A DNA stretch of 64,000 nt from Cellulomonas carbonis (GTDB lineage: Bacteria > Actinomycetota > Actinomycetes > Actinomycetales > Cellulomonadaceae). The stretch is from NCBI RefSeq assembly GCF_014636275.1, contig NZ_BMEB01000001.1, positions 1,045,468-1,109,467 of the forward strand, in the 5' to 3' direction. The notes under the pieces are model-generated. The model was not told the DNA's origin, did not search any database, and worked only from the letters and a program-made list of their open reading frames with translations. Shown here piece after piece: positions 9,159 to 16,549 of the stretch; within the stretch, counting starts at the first letter, position 1; each line of letters begins with the position of its first letter. Both the position numbers and the translations under genes were made by a program.

Positions 9159-10199
9159 GTGACCCCCGCACGCCGACGCCACGCCGCAGGCGCCGTCCTC
9201 GCGCTCTCCGCGCTCGTCCTCGCCGGCTGCTCGGGCGGCGCCGCCGACGACGAGCCGCAGGGCGAGGCCACCAGCACGACGGCGACCGACGACGACGCGT
9301 TCCCCGTCACGATCGAGCACGCGTTCGGCGAGACGACGATCGAGGAGGCGCCCGAGCGCGTCGTCACGCTCGGCTGGGGGGCCGCCGACGCGTCGATCGC
9401 GCTCGGCGTGACGCCGGTCGCGATCCCGTTCCAGAGCTACGGTGGCGACGAGGAGGGCGTCCTGCCCTGGATCCGCGAGACGCTCGAGGAGAACGGCAAG
9501 GAAATCCCGACGGTCCTGCCCGACGCGGGCGAGGACGTGCCTTTCGAGGAGGTCGACGCGGCCCAGCCCGACGTGATCCTGGCGCACTACTCCGGGCTGA
9601 CCCAGGAGCAGTACGACACGCTCAGCCAGATCGCACCCGTGGTCGCGTACCCCGACGAGGCGTGGTCGACGCCGTGGCGCGACGTCGTCACGATCGCGGG
9701 CGAGGCTCTCGGCAAGCAGGACGAGGCGGAGGACGTGCTCGCGGGGATCGACGCCGAGCTCGCCGCGCAGCGCGAGGCACATCCCGAGTTCGAGGGCAAG
9801 ACCCTCGCGGCGGTGTGGGACCTCGCCGGGACCTTCTACGTGTACGCCGACGAGGACCCGCGCGTCGAGTTCATGCTCGACCTCGGCTTCGAGAACGCCC
9901 CCGCCGTCGACGAGCTCGACACGGACGAGTCGACGTTCTACTTCACGCTCAGCCACGAGCGGCTCAGCGAGCTGACGAGCGACGTCCTCGTCGTCTACGG
10001 CACGACGCAGGAGGAGGTCGACGCGTTCCTCGGCGCCGGCTACGCCCAGGTCATGCCGCAGGTCAGCGGCGGGGCCATCGCTCCCGTCGTCGGCACCGAG
10101 CTCATCGCCGCGACGTCCCCGCCCACCGCGCTGTCGCTGTCCTGGGGCCTGGAGGACGTCGTCGCCGCGCTCGCCGAGGCGGCCGCCGGGACCGCCTGA
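9159..10199 (+). CDS. Iron-siderophore ABC transporter substrate-binding lipoprotein
   Basis: 346 residues from a GTG with an ACAGGAG ribosome site. A lipoprotein signal peptide ends in the lipobox LAGC (cysteine at about residue 25). The mature part has the two-lobed FepB/FhuD-type class III binding-protein layout with ERVVTLGWGAADASIALG at the start of lobe 1 and a long linker helix in the middle (ALGKQDEAEDVLAG). It captures Fe(III)-siderophore at the membrane surface for the upstream permeases. It is separated from the ATPase gene by 153 bases holding two iron boxes. Confidence 0.92.
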   Translation: MTPARRRHAAGAVLALSALVLAGCSGGAADDEPQGEATSTTATDDDAFPVTIEHAFGETTIEEAPERVVTLGWGAADASIALGVTPVAIPFQSYGGDEEGVLPWIRETLEENGKEIPTVLPDAGEDVPFEEVDAAQPDVILAHYSGLTQEQYDTLSQIAPVVAYPDEAWSTPWRDVVTIAGEALGKQDEAEDVLAGIDAELAAQREAHPEFEGKTLAAVWDLAGTFYVYADEDPRVEFMLDLGFENAPAVDELDTDESTFYFTLSHERLSELTSDVLVVYGTTQEEVDAFLGAGYAQVMPQVSGGAIAPVVGTELIAATSPPTALSLSWGLEDVVAALAEAAAGTA

Positions 10200-10213
10200 C
10201 CGGCGGGAATACG

Positions 10214-10243
10214 TGTGACGGTGCCGCCGTTGTCACGTACGCT
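10214..10243 (+). promoter_or_regulatory. Candidate ssrA promoter
   Basis: TGTGAC (10214-10219), an 18-base spacer, then TACGCT (10238-10243). This would start a precursor about 50 bases before the mature tmRNA 5' end. Element match is moderate. Confidence 0.4.
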
Positions 10244-10302
10244 GGACCTGCTCGGTCAGTCGCCGCCCCTCGGGACGGTGCCGGGTGGTTGACAACTGCA
10301 CA

Positions 10303-10670
10303 GGGGGTGATCGGTTTCGACGATGGTCGTCGATCCAGGTGAAGCGGGTCGAGGATGCAAGGTCATCTCGTCAACGCTCCTTGCAAACCAATAGGTGCCG
10401 ATTCCAAGCGCACCGACTTCGCACTCGCCGCCTGAGCGAGTCCCGGAGTCCGTCAGCCTGAGCTAGCTTCCGTCTCAGTTCCTGGCGTCATCTAGGAAGC
10501 CACTGCTCGTAGCCCATGTCACCGGGGCTGCGGGGACTCTCAGGTGACTGAGCCCGTCAGCGACTCGTCTGCGTGATCGCTGGGGCCGAGAAAATCAGCA
10601 GCAGACTGCACCCGGAGAAGCCCTGGTTCACTGCCGTCGGACGCGGGTTCGATTCCCGCCACCTCCACCG
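10303..10670 (+). ncRNA. ssrA: Transfer-messenger RNA (tmRNA)
   Basis: The 5' end GGGGGTG (10303-10309) pairs with CACCTCC at 10660-10666 to form the tRNA-like acceptor stem, with one G-U pair. The T-arm GGGTTCGATTCCC is at 10645-10657. The resume codon is GCC at 10397 and the reading frame 10397-10435 encodes the tag ADSKRTDFALAA followed by TGA. The tag ends in the protease-recognised ALAA. The last bases read ACCG, so the terminal CCA must be completed after transcription. It acts with SmpB in rescue of stalled ribosomes. Confidence 0.97.
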
Positions 10671-10675
10671 CGAGG

Positions 10676-10712
10676 TCTTCGTAGATTGCGGAGACACTCT
10701 TCGTAGATTGCG
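10676..10712. repeat. Two 15-bp direct repeats just behind ssrA
   Basis: TCTTCGTAGATTGCG occurs at 10676-10690 and again at 10698-10712, a 22-base period. The position, six bases after the tmRNA 3' end and at the start of the accessory block, is where integrase arm sites or insertion scars are found. Confidence 0.75.
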
Positions 10713-10747
10713 CTGAGGCCCGTCCCCTTCCCGGGGGCGGGCCTCAG
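10713..10747. terminator. Bidirectional hairpin between ssrA and sduA
   Basis: CTGAGGCCCGTCCCC pairs with GGGGGCGGGCCTCAG around a TTCCC loop, a 15-bp stem with one G-T pair. It could end ssrA transcription and, on the other strand, sduA transcription. There is no strong T run, as is usual in this GC-rich group. Confidence 0.7.
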
Positions 10748-10754
10748 GTCTGCT

Positions 10755-11972
10755 CTAGGAGGGATCGCGGGCGTCTTGTGCGAGGTCCACGAGCCACTCG
10801 GCCCGTGCCAACAGCTCGTCGAATGTGATGATCTCGGGCTCAAGCAGTTGCCGTCGGAAGAGCTCGAACGAGGTGAACTTCGCAGGGTCGTGCCCACCGG
10901 CTTGGCCGATGAACTGACCTAGGTCTCCGACGATCAAGAAGCTGCGCGGACGAAGCAGGTAGGTGTACTCGCCTGGGACCTCACTGCCATCCTCCGCAGT
11001 CACGGGGAGCCGCTGACCGATCTGAGCAACCGCCCGCTGAACGGTGCCCTGGACCTGGGCCACACCGCCGGACACCTCTCGAGAGACTGACCAGCACCCT
11101 GGTCGGTACTCCCGGTCGAGCAGCGGAGTCGCGTGCGTCTTGATCTCGGCGAAGACAAGCGACCTCACGCGTCCCGCCGTCTTGAGAAGTGCGTCTGCAC
11201 GCTTCCCCGGGCCAGCGATCGACGCGCCAGCTACGACCTGCTCGAGTCTGGCCGAGTCGAAGCCCGTGAAGAGTTGGGCACCGAGGGACACACCGAGAAC
11301 CCAGGGGTTGCTCTCGAGGAACTCCTGCCAGACCCGCTCCGGGCCGTGCAGCCGCGTCGCCTCGTCATCGAAGAACTCCCGGTCGCTCAGCAGCCGTCGG
11401 AACCTCGTCACCTGCTGCCGCCGGTGCGTGATGGCGATGACATCGCGAGCACTCGCGTCCGAAGTGATCATCGCTCGGAAGGCGTCTCTGCGGTCTTCGT
11501 AGAGCCTGCCCAGCAAGTCGGGATCCGCGAAGACGTCCCGGAGTAGGTCGTCATCTACACGGATGCGCTCCGCGTCTGCCTCCATGGGGACGCTGGCAAG
11601 GGAGCACATGAACTCCGCGAAGCGCATGGCGTCGTCCCGCTTGAGGTTCAAGACCTGGCTGGTGCGACCATCGGTGCCCGGGGCGGGCACCCTCTGGATC
11701 CAGAGGTCCTTGATTTGGCCGGCCTCCCGAGCGAGGAGAACCTTCACTTGGTACCTACCGCCGGGGACGTCAGTGACCGTGTACTCGTCACCATCGACAG
11801 TGATCTCAGACTCCGTAGGGACGTCGAAGACCCGGTAGACGAAGCGTGCGGGCGTCCCGTAGTCCCTGGACTCTGGCTGCCCGATCTCGAAGCTGCGCGA
11901 GGCATACGTACGACCGGGACGGCGTCCCTGAGCGTAGAAGGTCTCGTCGTCGAGCCCGGACCCGCCAGACAC
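10755..11972 (-). CDS. sduA: Shedu anti-phage defence nuclease SduA (DUF4263)
   Basis: 405 residues from a GTG at 11972 with GGAGG just upstream. The C-terminal half (about 205-400) is the DUF4263/Shedu domain, with the family stretch ESNPWVLGVSLGAQLFTG and a PD-(D/E)XK nuclease core: D260, then E276 and K278 in FAEIKTH, followed by the Gln-containing AQVQGT helix. The N-terminal half (strands around EITVDGDEYTVTDVPGGRYQVKV, residues 55-80) is a variable regulatory part. Shedu is a single-gene system that degrades or nicks DNA on infection. It is monocistronic here, between two hairpins. A longer frame upstream only reads through the adjacent inverted repeat. Confidence 0.93.
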   Translation of the reverse strand: MSGGSGLDDETFYAQGRRPGRTYASRSFEIGQPESRDYGTPARFVYRVFDVPTESEITVDGDEYTVTDVPGGRYQVKVLLAREAGQIKDLWIQRVPAPGTDGRTSQVLNLKRDDAMRFAEFMCSLASVPMEADAERIRVDDDLLRDVFADPDLLGRLYEDRRDAFRAMITSDASARDVIAITHRRQQVTRFRRLLSDREFFDDEATRLHGPERVWQEFLESNPWVLGVSLGAQLFTGFDSARLEQVVAGASIAGPGKRADALLKTAGRVRSLVFAEIKTHATPLLDREYRPGCWSVSREVSGGVAQVQGTVQRAVAQIGQRLPVTAEDGSEVPGEYTYLLRPRSFLIVGDLGQFIGQAGGHDPAKFTSFELFRRQLLEPEIITFDELLARAEWLVDLAQDARDPS

Positions 11973-12021
11973 GGTGCCTCCTCTCCCCGCCGTTCGAGTC
12001 AGCCCACCAGTTGAGAGCCAG

Positions 12022-12065
12022 CAAGGGAAGGAGGCACACCGCGCAAGGTGTGCCTCCTTCCCTTG
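12022..12065. terminator. Perfect 19-bp inverted repeat, likely terminator of the transposase-like operon
   Basis: CAAGGGAAGGAGGCACACC (12022-12040) is followed by a GCGCAA loop and its exact complement (12047-12065). It lies 22 bases beyond the stop of the 640-residue gene, read on the minus strand, and separates that operon from sduA. The unusual perfection means it may instead be one end of a mobile element, though no second copy is seen in the window. Confidence 0.65.
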
Positions 12066-12086
12066 TGTCGAAAGCAGCATGCTGGC

Positions 12087-14009
12087 TCATGCCGCGCTGG
12101 CCCCGACCTCCCCGGTGATGGTGACGGCCTCGGCGGGCTGCATGAGGTGCACCTGGTCGATGGCCTCAGCCTCCTCCCTGGTGAGGTTGCGGAAGCCCCA
12201 GTCCGGCTGGTCGGGCTGCAGCAGAGGGTGGTCGGCGGGGCCGAGGCCGGTCTCGGCGTGCCACATGCGCAGCTGCTCCTCGTTGAACACGGCGACCTTC
12301 ACGGCTGCGACCAGCGTGGCCATGGCCAGCCCGGGCAGGCGGTTCTGCCCGCGGCGCAGGCGCTGGCGGCTCGGGTTCTTCAGGATCCCGAACGTGCCCT
12401 CGACGAGCGTGCGGCGGTTCGTCTTCTTCTTCCATCGGCGGGTGCCGACGTACTCGCGCTGGGCGATCTTCCGCTGGTGGTTCGGGTCGACGAGGTCCGG
12501 TGTGAAGTCGATCGACTTCTGGATGCAGCAGGGCCGGTCCCGCCAGTCGTCCGGCGGGGTGATGAGCGGCAGCTGGTTGCGGATGGCGACGTCGACCGTG
12601 GCCGGGCGCGCGTAGCAGCCGACCCGGCCGGCCTGGGCGGGGCAGACCCACTTGGTCTCGCGGTCCGTGCCCAGGCCGGGCTGCTTGCGGTCGAACGCCC
12701 AGTGGTCCTTGAACGCCTTGGAGGCGGTGTGGATCTCCTCCCACCGGGCCGGGTCGGCGTTGTCCTCGGGCAGGGGGCGCTGCTGCATGGGGGCCGTCGG
12801 GCAGTGCAGCCACGCGTGCTGCATCTGTGCGCCCTGGATGTCCACGGTCTTGTGCTGGTCGCTGCGAAGGCGCAGCGCCTGCTCGATGCCGCGTTGGGCC
12901 AGCGGGTACGCCCACCGGTCCGCGCGGAGGTTGGAGTACAGCAGGTCCCCGAGCAGGAGCTTGAAGGGGTGCCGGGCGCGGATCCGGTCGATGAGGTCCA
13001 AGGACGCGTCCACGACGTCCGCGTTGGCCGGGGTGAGGACGAACCCGTCGACCAGGAGCGGCTCGGACCTTGGCGGGGCGTCGAAGTCCGGGACCCGGAC
13101 GATGGTGTGCTGGTGGAGGCCGTACCCGACCTCCTTGCGCCCGTCCTTGCCGGTCTTGTACCCCCAGGCTCCGTCGCTGAAGGCGACGCGCAGGGCAGCC
13201 GGGACGGCCTGCTGCTGTGGTGCGGTGTTGCCGTCCTCGTCGACCTCGATGCCCTCGACGACCAGGTCGTCGATCTGCTCCTTGGTCCTGTCACGGGCGG
13301 CCTGCTCCAAGGACCGCTTGGCGCGCGCTCCGCCCCGGTCCCACGCCCACTGGCCGGTGGCGTCGATCGCCCACGACGCCCCGCTCACCCGGGGGACCGT
13401 GGTGGCGACGATCAGTGCCTCGACGACGTCTCCGATAGTCTCGGCGCGGCGCGCGCGCTCGTCCGCCTCAAGGTTGGGGGCCGACCCGATGCCGTAGTCC
13501 CATCGCTGACGCAGGTGGCGGGTCGCGTTGTGCAGGTCGTCGTAGCTGACCTCCTCGGCCCCGTTGGGGAACACCCGCTTGCGCTGCTTGCCGTTCTCGA
13601 CCAGCGCCGGGGCGAGGATGCCCGGCACAGCGCCCTTCGGGTGGCGGGCGGTCGACTTCGTCACCCGGGGGCGCAGGACCCCCAGGGCCCACTGGGCTTC
13701 ACGGTCGACCGCCTCGGTCAGGACCTCGTGCACTCCCTTGACCGTCGTCTCGTAGCCGAGGCGGGTGCACAGGCTCAGGCCGATGAGGAACAGCCGGACG
13801 TTCTCGCGCAGATTCCCCTTGCGCCCCCGGGCGCCCTTGGCCCGCGGCGGCACGAGGAGGTCAACGACTCCGCTGCTGTCGATCACCCAGACCGTCCGGG
13901 CGATGACCTCCGGGCGCAACCGCTTGTCGCTGAGCTTGGTGATGAAGTGTTCGGCATCGCCATCGGGCGTGGCCGCATCCGTGGCGAGCAGGTGCAGGTT
14001 CGCGCTCAC
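12087..14009 (-). CDS. DDE transposase-like protein with zinc-finger-like insertion
   Basis: 640 residues. It starts at a GTG that overlaps the stop of the upstream gene (GTGA). A DDE triad can be proposed: D216 in WAIDATGQ, D355 in LLGDLLYS and E537 in RRTLVEGTFGILK, the last being typical of IS5/IS1182-type transposases. Between the second D and the E there is a long insertion with several cysteines (about C403, C456, C465, C494, C495). The N-terminal 200 residues are not recognised. No terminal inverted repeats or target duplications are visible. It is the last gene of a four-gene minus-strand unit, and coupling to a recombinase-like gene is not a standard IS arrangement. Confidence 0.6.
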   Translation of the reverse strand: MSANLHLLATDAATPDGDAEHFITKLSDKRLRPEVIARTVWVIDSSGVVDLLVPPRAKGARGRKGNLRENVRLFLIGLSLCTRLGYETTVKGVHEVLTEAVDREAQWALGVLRPRVTKSTARHPKGAVPGILAPALVENGKQRKRVFPNGAEEVSYDDLHNATRHLRQRWDYGIGSAPNLEADERARRAETIGDVVEALIVATTVPRVSGASWAIDATGQWAWDRGGARAKRSLEQAARDRTKEQIDDLVVEGIEVDEDGNTAPQQQAVPAALRVAFSDGAWGYKTGKDGRKEVGYGLHQHTIVRVPDFDAPPRSEPLLVDGFVLTPANADVVDASLDLIDRIRARHPFKLLLGDLLYSNLRADRWAYPLAQRGIEQALRLRSDQHKTVDIQGAQMQHAWLHCPTAPMQQRPLPEDNADPARWEEIHTASKAFKDHWAFDRKQPGLGTDRETKWVCPAQAGRVGCYARPATVDVAIRNQLPLITPPDDWRDRPCCIQKSIDFTPDLVDPNHQRKIAQREYVGTRRWKKKTNRRTLVEGTFGILKNPSRQRLRRGQNRLPGLAMATLVAAVKVAVFNEEQLRMWHAETGLGPADHPLLQPDQPDWGFRNLTREEAEAIDQVHLMQPAEAVTITGEVGASAA

Positions 14010-15034
14010 CGGGCACCACCACCCCGGACCACGTCGCGACCGGTGGCCAGCATGCCCTTGGCCTGCAGCCACAGCTCGGTGTGCGGGAGGACGTCGACCA
14101 GCGTCCGGGCGGACTTCAGCCCGGCCGCCTGGAGGATGACGGCCAGAGGGATGGCGTCGGTCATGAGGTCCGCGAGCCATGTGGCGCGCATCCGGGACGC
14201 CTCGATGTGCGGGACCTTGTACAGGGCCGCGTCCTCGATCACCCGTGCCGCAGTGTTGCGCCGCCCGATTTCCTTGCCGATGAGCAGCTCGTCTGCCCCC
14301 CGGCCCGCGATGGCGCCGCGCAGCAGGTCCTCCGCGACGCGGCGGACCTGCACGACTCGCGGGCGCGTGCCGTGAAAGGCCACGCTCAGCCCGTCCTGGC
14401 CGTGGTCGACGATGTCCCTGACGTGCAGGTCGCGCAGGTCGACCGAGTCCGCACCAGCGCCGAACCCGAGTGCGACGACCGCACCGAGCTGCTGACACTT
14501 GCGCGCCGTGGGCTGGGTGCGGGCCGCGCGCAGGATGGTGCCCCGCTCGGCAGGGGTGTACGGAGCCTTGATGGAGTCATACCCGACCGGGCTGAGCCTG
14601 GCCGGGACCGTCGGCCCCGGGTTGGCGGTGCTCGCCACGCACAGCAGTCGGCGGCGCCGCTCCAGGCGGTTGTCGGGACTGTCCGTCGCCATCCCCCGAC
14701 TGACGTAGTGCTCGATGTTCTCCGCGGTGAGGACCTGGTCCACCGTCAGGGCAAGGCCTTGTGCGTCGGAGAACACCGCCAGGGCCGTCAGGTGCCGGCA
14801 GTGCTTGCGGATGCTCTCCTCACCGGTGAGGTTGCTGAGGCGAAGCGCCTCGGCCAGGAACGGGCGGATCGGCTGCGTGCTGGATCCGTACCGGCTGATG
14901 TCGAACGAGGCGACGATGGTCGCCGCCGTCGACGACAGCGGGCGGGGCGCGGCGGCCTGAGCCTCGGCTGCCTGACGCTGGCGCTGAGCTTCGGCCTTGG
15001 AGACCCTGCGGCGCGGGGTGCTCTTGGTGGACAT
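14006..15034 (-). CDS. Degenerate tyrosine-recombinase-like protein
   Basis: 342 residues from the ATG at 15034 (GGAAGGA upstream). A GTG directly after the previous stop, at 15115, would add 27 residues. A helical core-binding-like region (about 55-140) is followed by a catalytic-like region: LGAVVALGFGAGADSVDLRDL resembles the first-arginine segment but has Asp in place of Arg, ASRMRATWLADLM resembles HxxR with only the Arg kept, and the C-terminal end has no convincing nucleophilic tyrosine. I infer a DNA-binding protein that has lost strand-transfer activity. It is translationally coupled to the DDE-like gene, so the two products probably act together. Confidence 0.5.
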   Translation of the reverse strand: MSTKSTPRRRVSKAEAQRQRQAAEAQAAAPRPLSSTAATIVASFDISRYGSSTQPIRPFLAEALRLSNLTGEESIRKHCRHLTALAVFSDAQGLALTVDQVLTAENIEHYVSRGMATDSPDNRLERRRRLLCVASTANPGPTVPARLSPVGYDSIKAPYTPAERGTILRAARTQPTARKCQQLGAVVALGFGAGADSVDLRDLHVRDIVDHGQDGLSVAFHGTRPRVVQVRRVAEDLLRGAIAGRGADELLIGKEIGRRNTAARVIEDAALYKVPHIEASRMRATWLADLMTDAIPLAVILQAAGLKSARTLVDVLPHTELWLQAKGMLATGRDVVRGGGAR

Positions 15035-15115
15035 CGGTGGTATTCCTTCCTGCCGGGTGGGTGCTGGCAGGAAGGAACGGTGACCGGGTCCGCCTTCGCG
15101 GCAATGGCCGCACAC

Positions 15116-15898
15116 TCACCCCCGCAGGAGGTCCCGGTGCTCCGGCTCGGGAGCCTCAGGGAGCCGGCCGGCGAGGACCACGGCGAGGTCCAGGTCGCGC
15201 CGTGTCAGGCGGTAGGACTGCATCAGCCGCGCCGCCGGCTGCAGCTCGGCGAGGGCCTCGTACGTGGCGGCCGCGTCCAGCTCCGCCCGGGTGATCGGCC
15301 GGCCCTGAGAGCGCGCGTACTCCCGCGCCGATGCCCACACCGCTGCGGGCAACGACGAGTTGCCACCCCGCCGACGTCGCCTCGCGTCCTTCCACGCGGC
15401 TGCCAGAGCCCCCGCACCGCGTCGGGTAGCCGGATCCGGCGCAGCACCACTGGGGATCATGCGAGCGAGGTCCTCGAGGACCTCCGGCTGGATGCTGCTC
15501 TCGAGGCGTTCGCCGTCGGCGCGGCGCGGCTTGCGCCAGGGCACCCCGCGGTGCGTCGCCTGCAGACGCCGGAACCGGCCGCGCTTGTTCTCGACTGTGC
15601 CACCGGCGGCACCGCCTGCCAGCAGCGCCGTGTCGTAGCTCGCCAGAGTCGTGTCGGAGAGCGCCTGGCCCAACGTGATCTCCACGCCGGTCGAGACCAG
15701 GTGCCGCACAACATCGCCGATGAGCTCAAGGTCCTTTCGCGCGCGTCCCTCATTGGTCGGCCCCGCACGCAGGGCAAGTTCGACGGCTTCCCCGCGCACC
15801 AGATCCCACGTGAGCGGGGAGACCGAGGTCGGCTGGTACTCCTCCAGGCGGGCGCGGACACGCGAGGCCGAGGCATCGGTGGCAGAGGGCGTTGTCAT
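15116..15898 (-). CDS. Unrecognised basic protein, possible core-binding fold
   Basis: 260 residues, Arg- and Ala-rich. Residues 50-110 (starting near GRARKDLELIGDVV and ending at GRFRRLQ) look like the helical SAM-like N-terminal domain of tyrosine recombinases, but no catalytic motif follows. The C-terminal part has a basic run (ARRRRRGG) and helices. Its stop is immediately followed by a possible GTG of the next gene. It belongs to the same unit as the recombinase-like and DDE-like genes and may be a DNA-targeting partner. Function is not known. Confidence 0.5.
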   Translation of the reverse strand: MTTPSATDASASRVRARLEEYQPTSVSPLTWDLVRGEAVELALRAGPTNEGRARKDLELIGDVVRHLVSTGVEITLGQALSDTTLASYDTALLAGGAAGGTVENKRGRFRRLQATHRGVPWRKPRRADGERLESSIQPEVLEDLARMIPSGAAPDPATRRGAGALAAAWKDARRRRRGGNSSLPAAVWASAREYARSQGRPITRAELDAAATYEALAELQPAARLMQSYRLTRRDLDLAVVLAGRLPEAPEPEHRDLLRG

Positions 15899-15976
15899 GC
15901 CCGTGCACGGTCCGGCGTTCAGCCATCACGTCAACCAGCCGCACGCCCTCCGCCACGTACCGGCCAGGAGGACCTG

Positions 15977-16033
15977 ATGGTGCCACTGGTCAACGACCGG
16001 GATCGGGTGCCCCTTCAACGCCTCTTCGGATGA
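15977..16033 (+). CDS. Candidate 18-residue small ORF with strong ribosome site
   Basis: AGGAGG (15966-15971) is followed five bases later by ATG at 15977 and an 18-codon frame (MVPLVNDRDRVPLQRLFG) ending at TGA 16031-16033. It lies antisense in the 236-base gap between two minus-strand genes. Only the ribosome site supports it; no homology is recognised. Confidence 0.25.
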   Translation: MVPLVNDRDRVPLQRLFG

Positions 16034-16134
16034 TCACTCGCGCCGGGCCACCACATCGCCGAGTCCATCGGAGCTCTACGCGCCTCATTCGTGGTGCAGC
16101 CTGCACCCGCGGCCAGCGGCCCGCTGGACGCCCC

Positions 16135-16548
16135 TCAGTCGTTCCCCCGCGCGGCCAGTTCACGGCGCAGCGCTCGCACCAGCGCGGTCGACTCCAGCCA
16201 AGCAGCGGGTTCAAGATCAGCAATGCTCCGCCCAGTGAGCTCCCAGGCAAGCCTCTCCCCTGCCACCTCATCCCCAGAGGCGTCCGCGAGCACCACGGCC
16301 CACAGGGAGGTCAGCACCGCGGAGGTGTAGAACTCCTCCGCGCGAGCCGACAGGAACGCCACCACGTTGCGGAGATGCGCCGTCGACATCTCCGCGATCC
16401 GTAGCGGCACCGCCTGCGCCGTCACCCACACGACAGCCTGGTCGAGTACGGCGAGGTTCAGGGTTCCGGGCTCGCAGGCAGCGGCCCACTCCGGCACCCA
16501 GGAGTTCTCCTGCGCTTCGCTGTCCATGGTCTGCACGGTGACGGTCAC
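16135..16548 (-). CDS. Unrecognised 137-residue protein, first gene of the four-gene unit
   Basis: An Ala/Leu-rich, mostly helical, acidic protein (for example MSTAHLRNVVAFLSARAEEF, residues 54-73). The start is the GTG at 16548 or the ATG at 16527; neither has a clear Shine-Dalgarno. A 13-bp palindrome lies over the GTG start. No domain is recognised. It is separated from the next gene of the unit by 236 bases, so co-transcription is likely but not certain. Its small acidic, helical character would suit a regulator or accessory subunit; this is only a guess. Confidence 0.5.
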   Translation of the reverse strand: MTVTVQTMDSEAQENSWVPEWAAACEPGTLNLAVLDQAVVWVTAQAVPLRIAEMSTAHLRNVVAFLSARAEEFYTSAVLTSLWAVVLADASGDEVAGERLAWELTGRSIADLEPAAWLESTALVRALRRELAARGND

Positions 16549-16549
16549 C
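16537..16549. promoter_or_regulatory. 13-bp palindrome GGTGACGGTCACC, copy 1
   Basis: GGTGAC-G-GTCACC spans the start codon of the 137-residue minus-strand gene. The identical 13-mer recurs at 17524-17536 before the restriction-modification operon, which suggests a shared operator. Confidence 0.35.

Noticed and set aside
12087..14498. Extension of the DDE-like protein to 803 residues
   Set aside because: The upstream part overlaps the recombinase-like gene in another frame and is Arg-rich without similarity; the overlapping GTG at 14009 is the likely start.
14006..15034. Calling the recombinase-like protein the active integrase of the island
   Set aside because: The first Arg, the active-site His and the nucleophilic Tyr are not found at the expected places, so activity is not supported.
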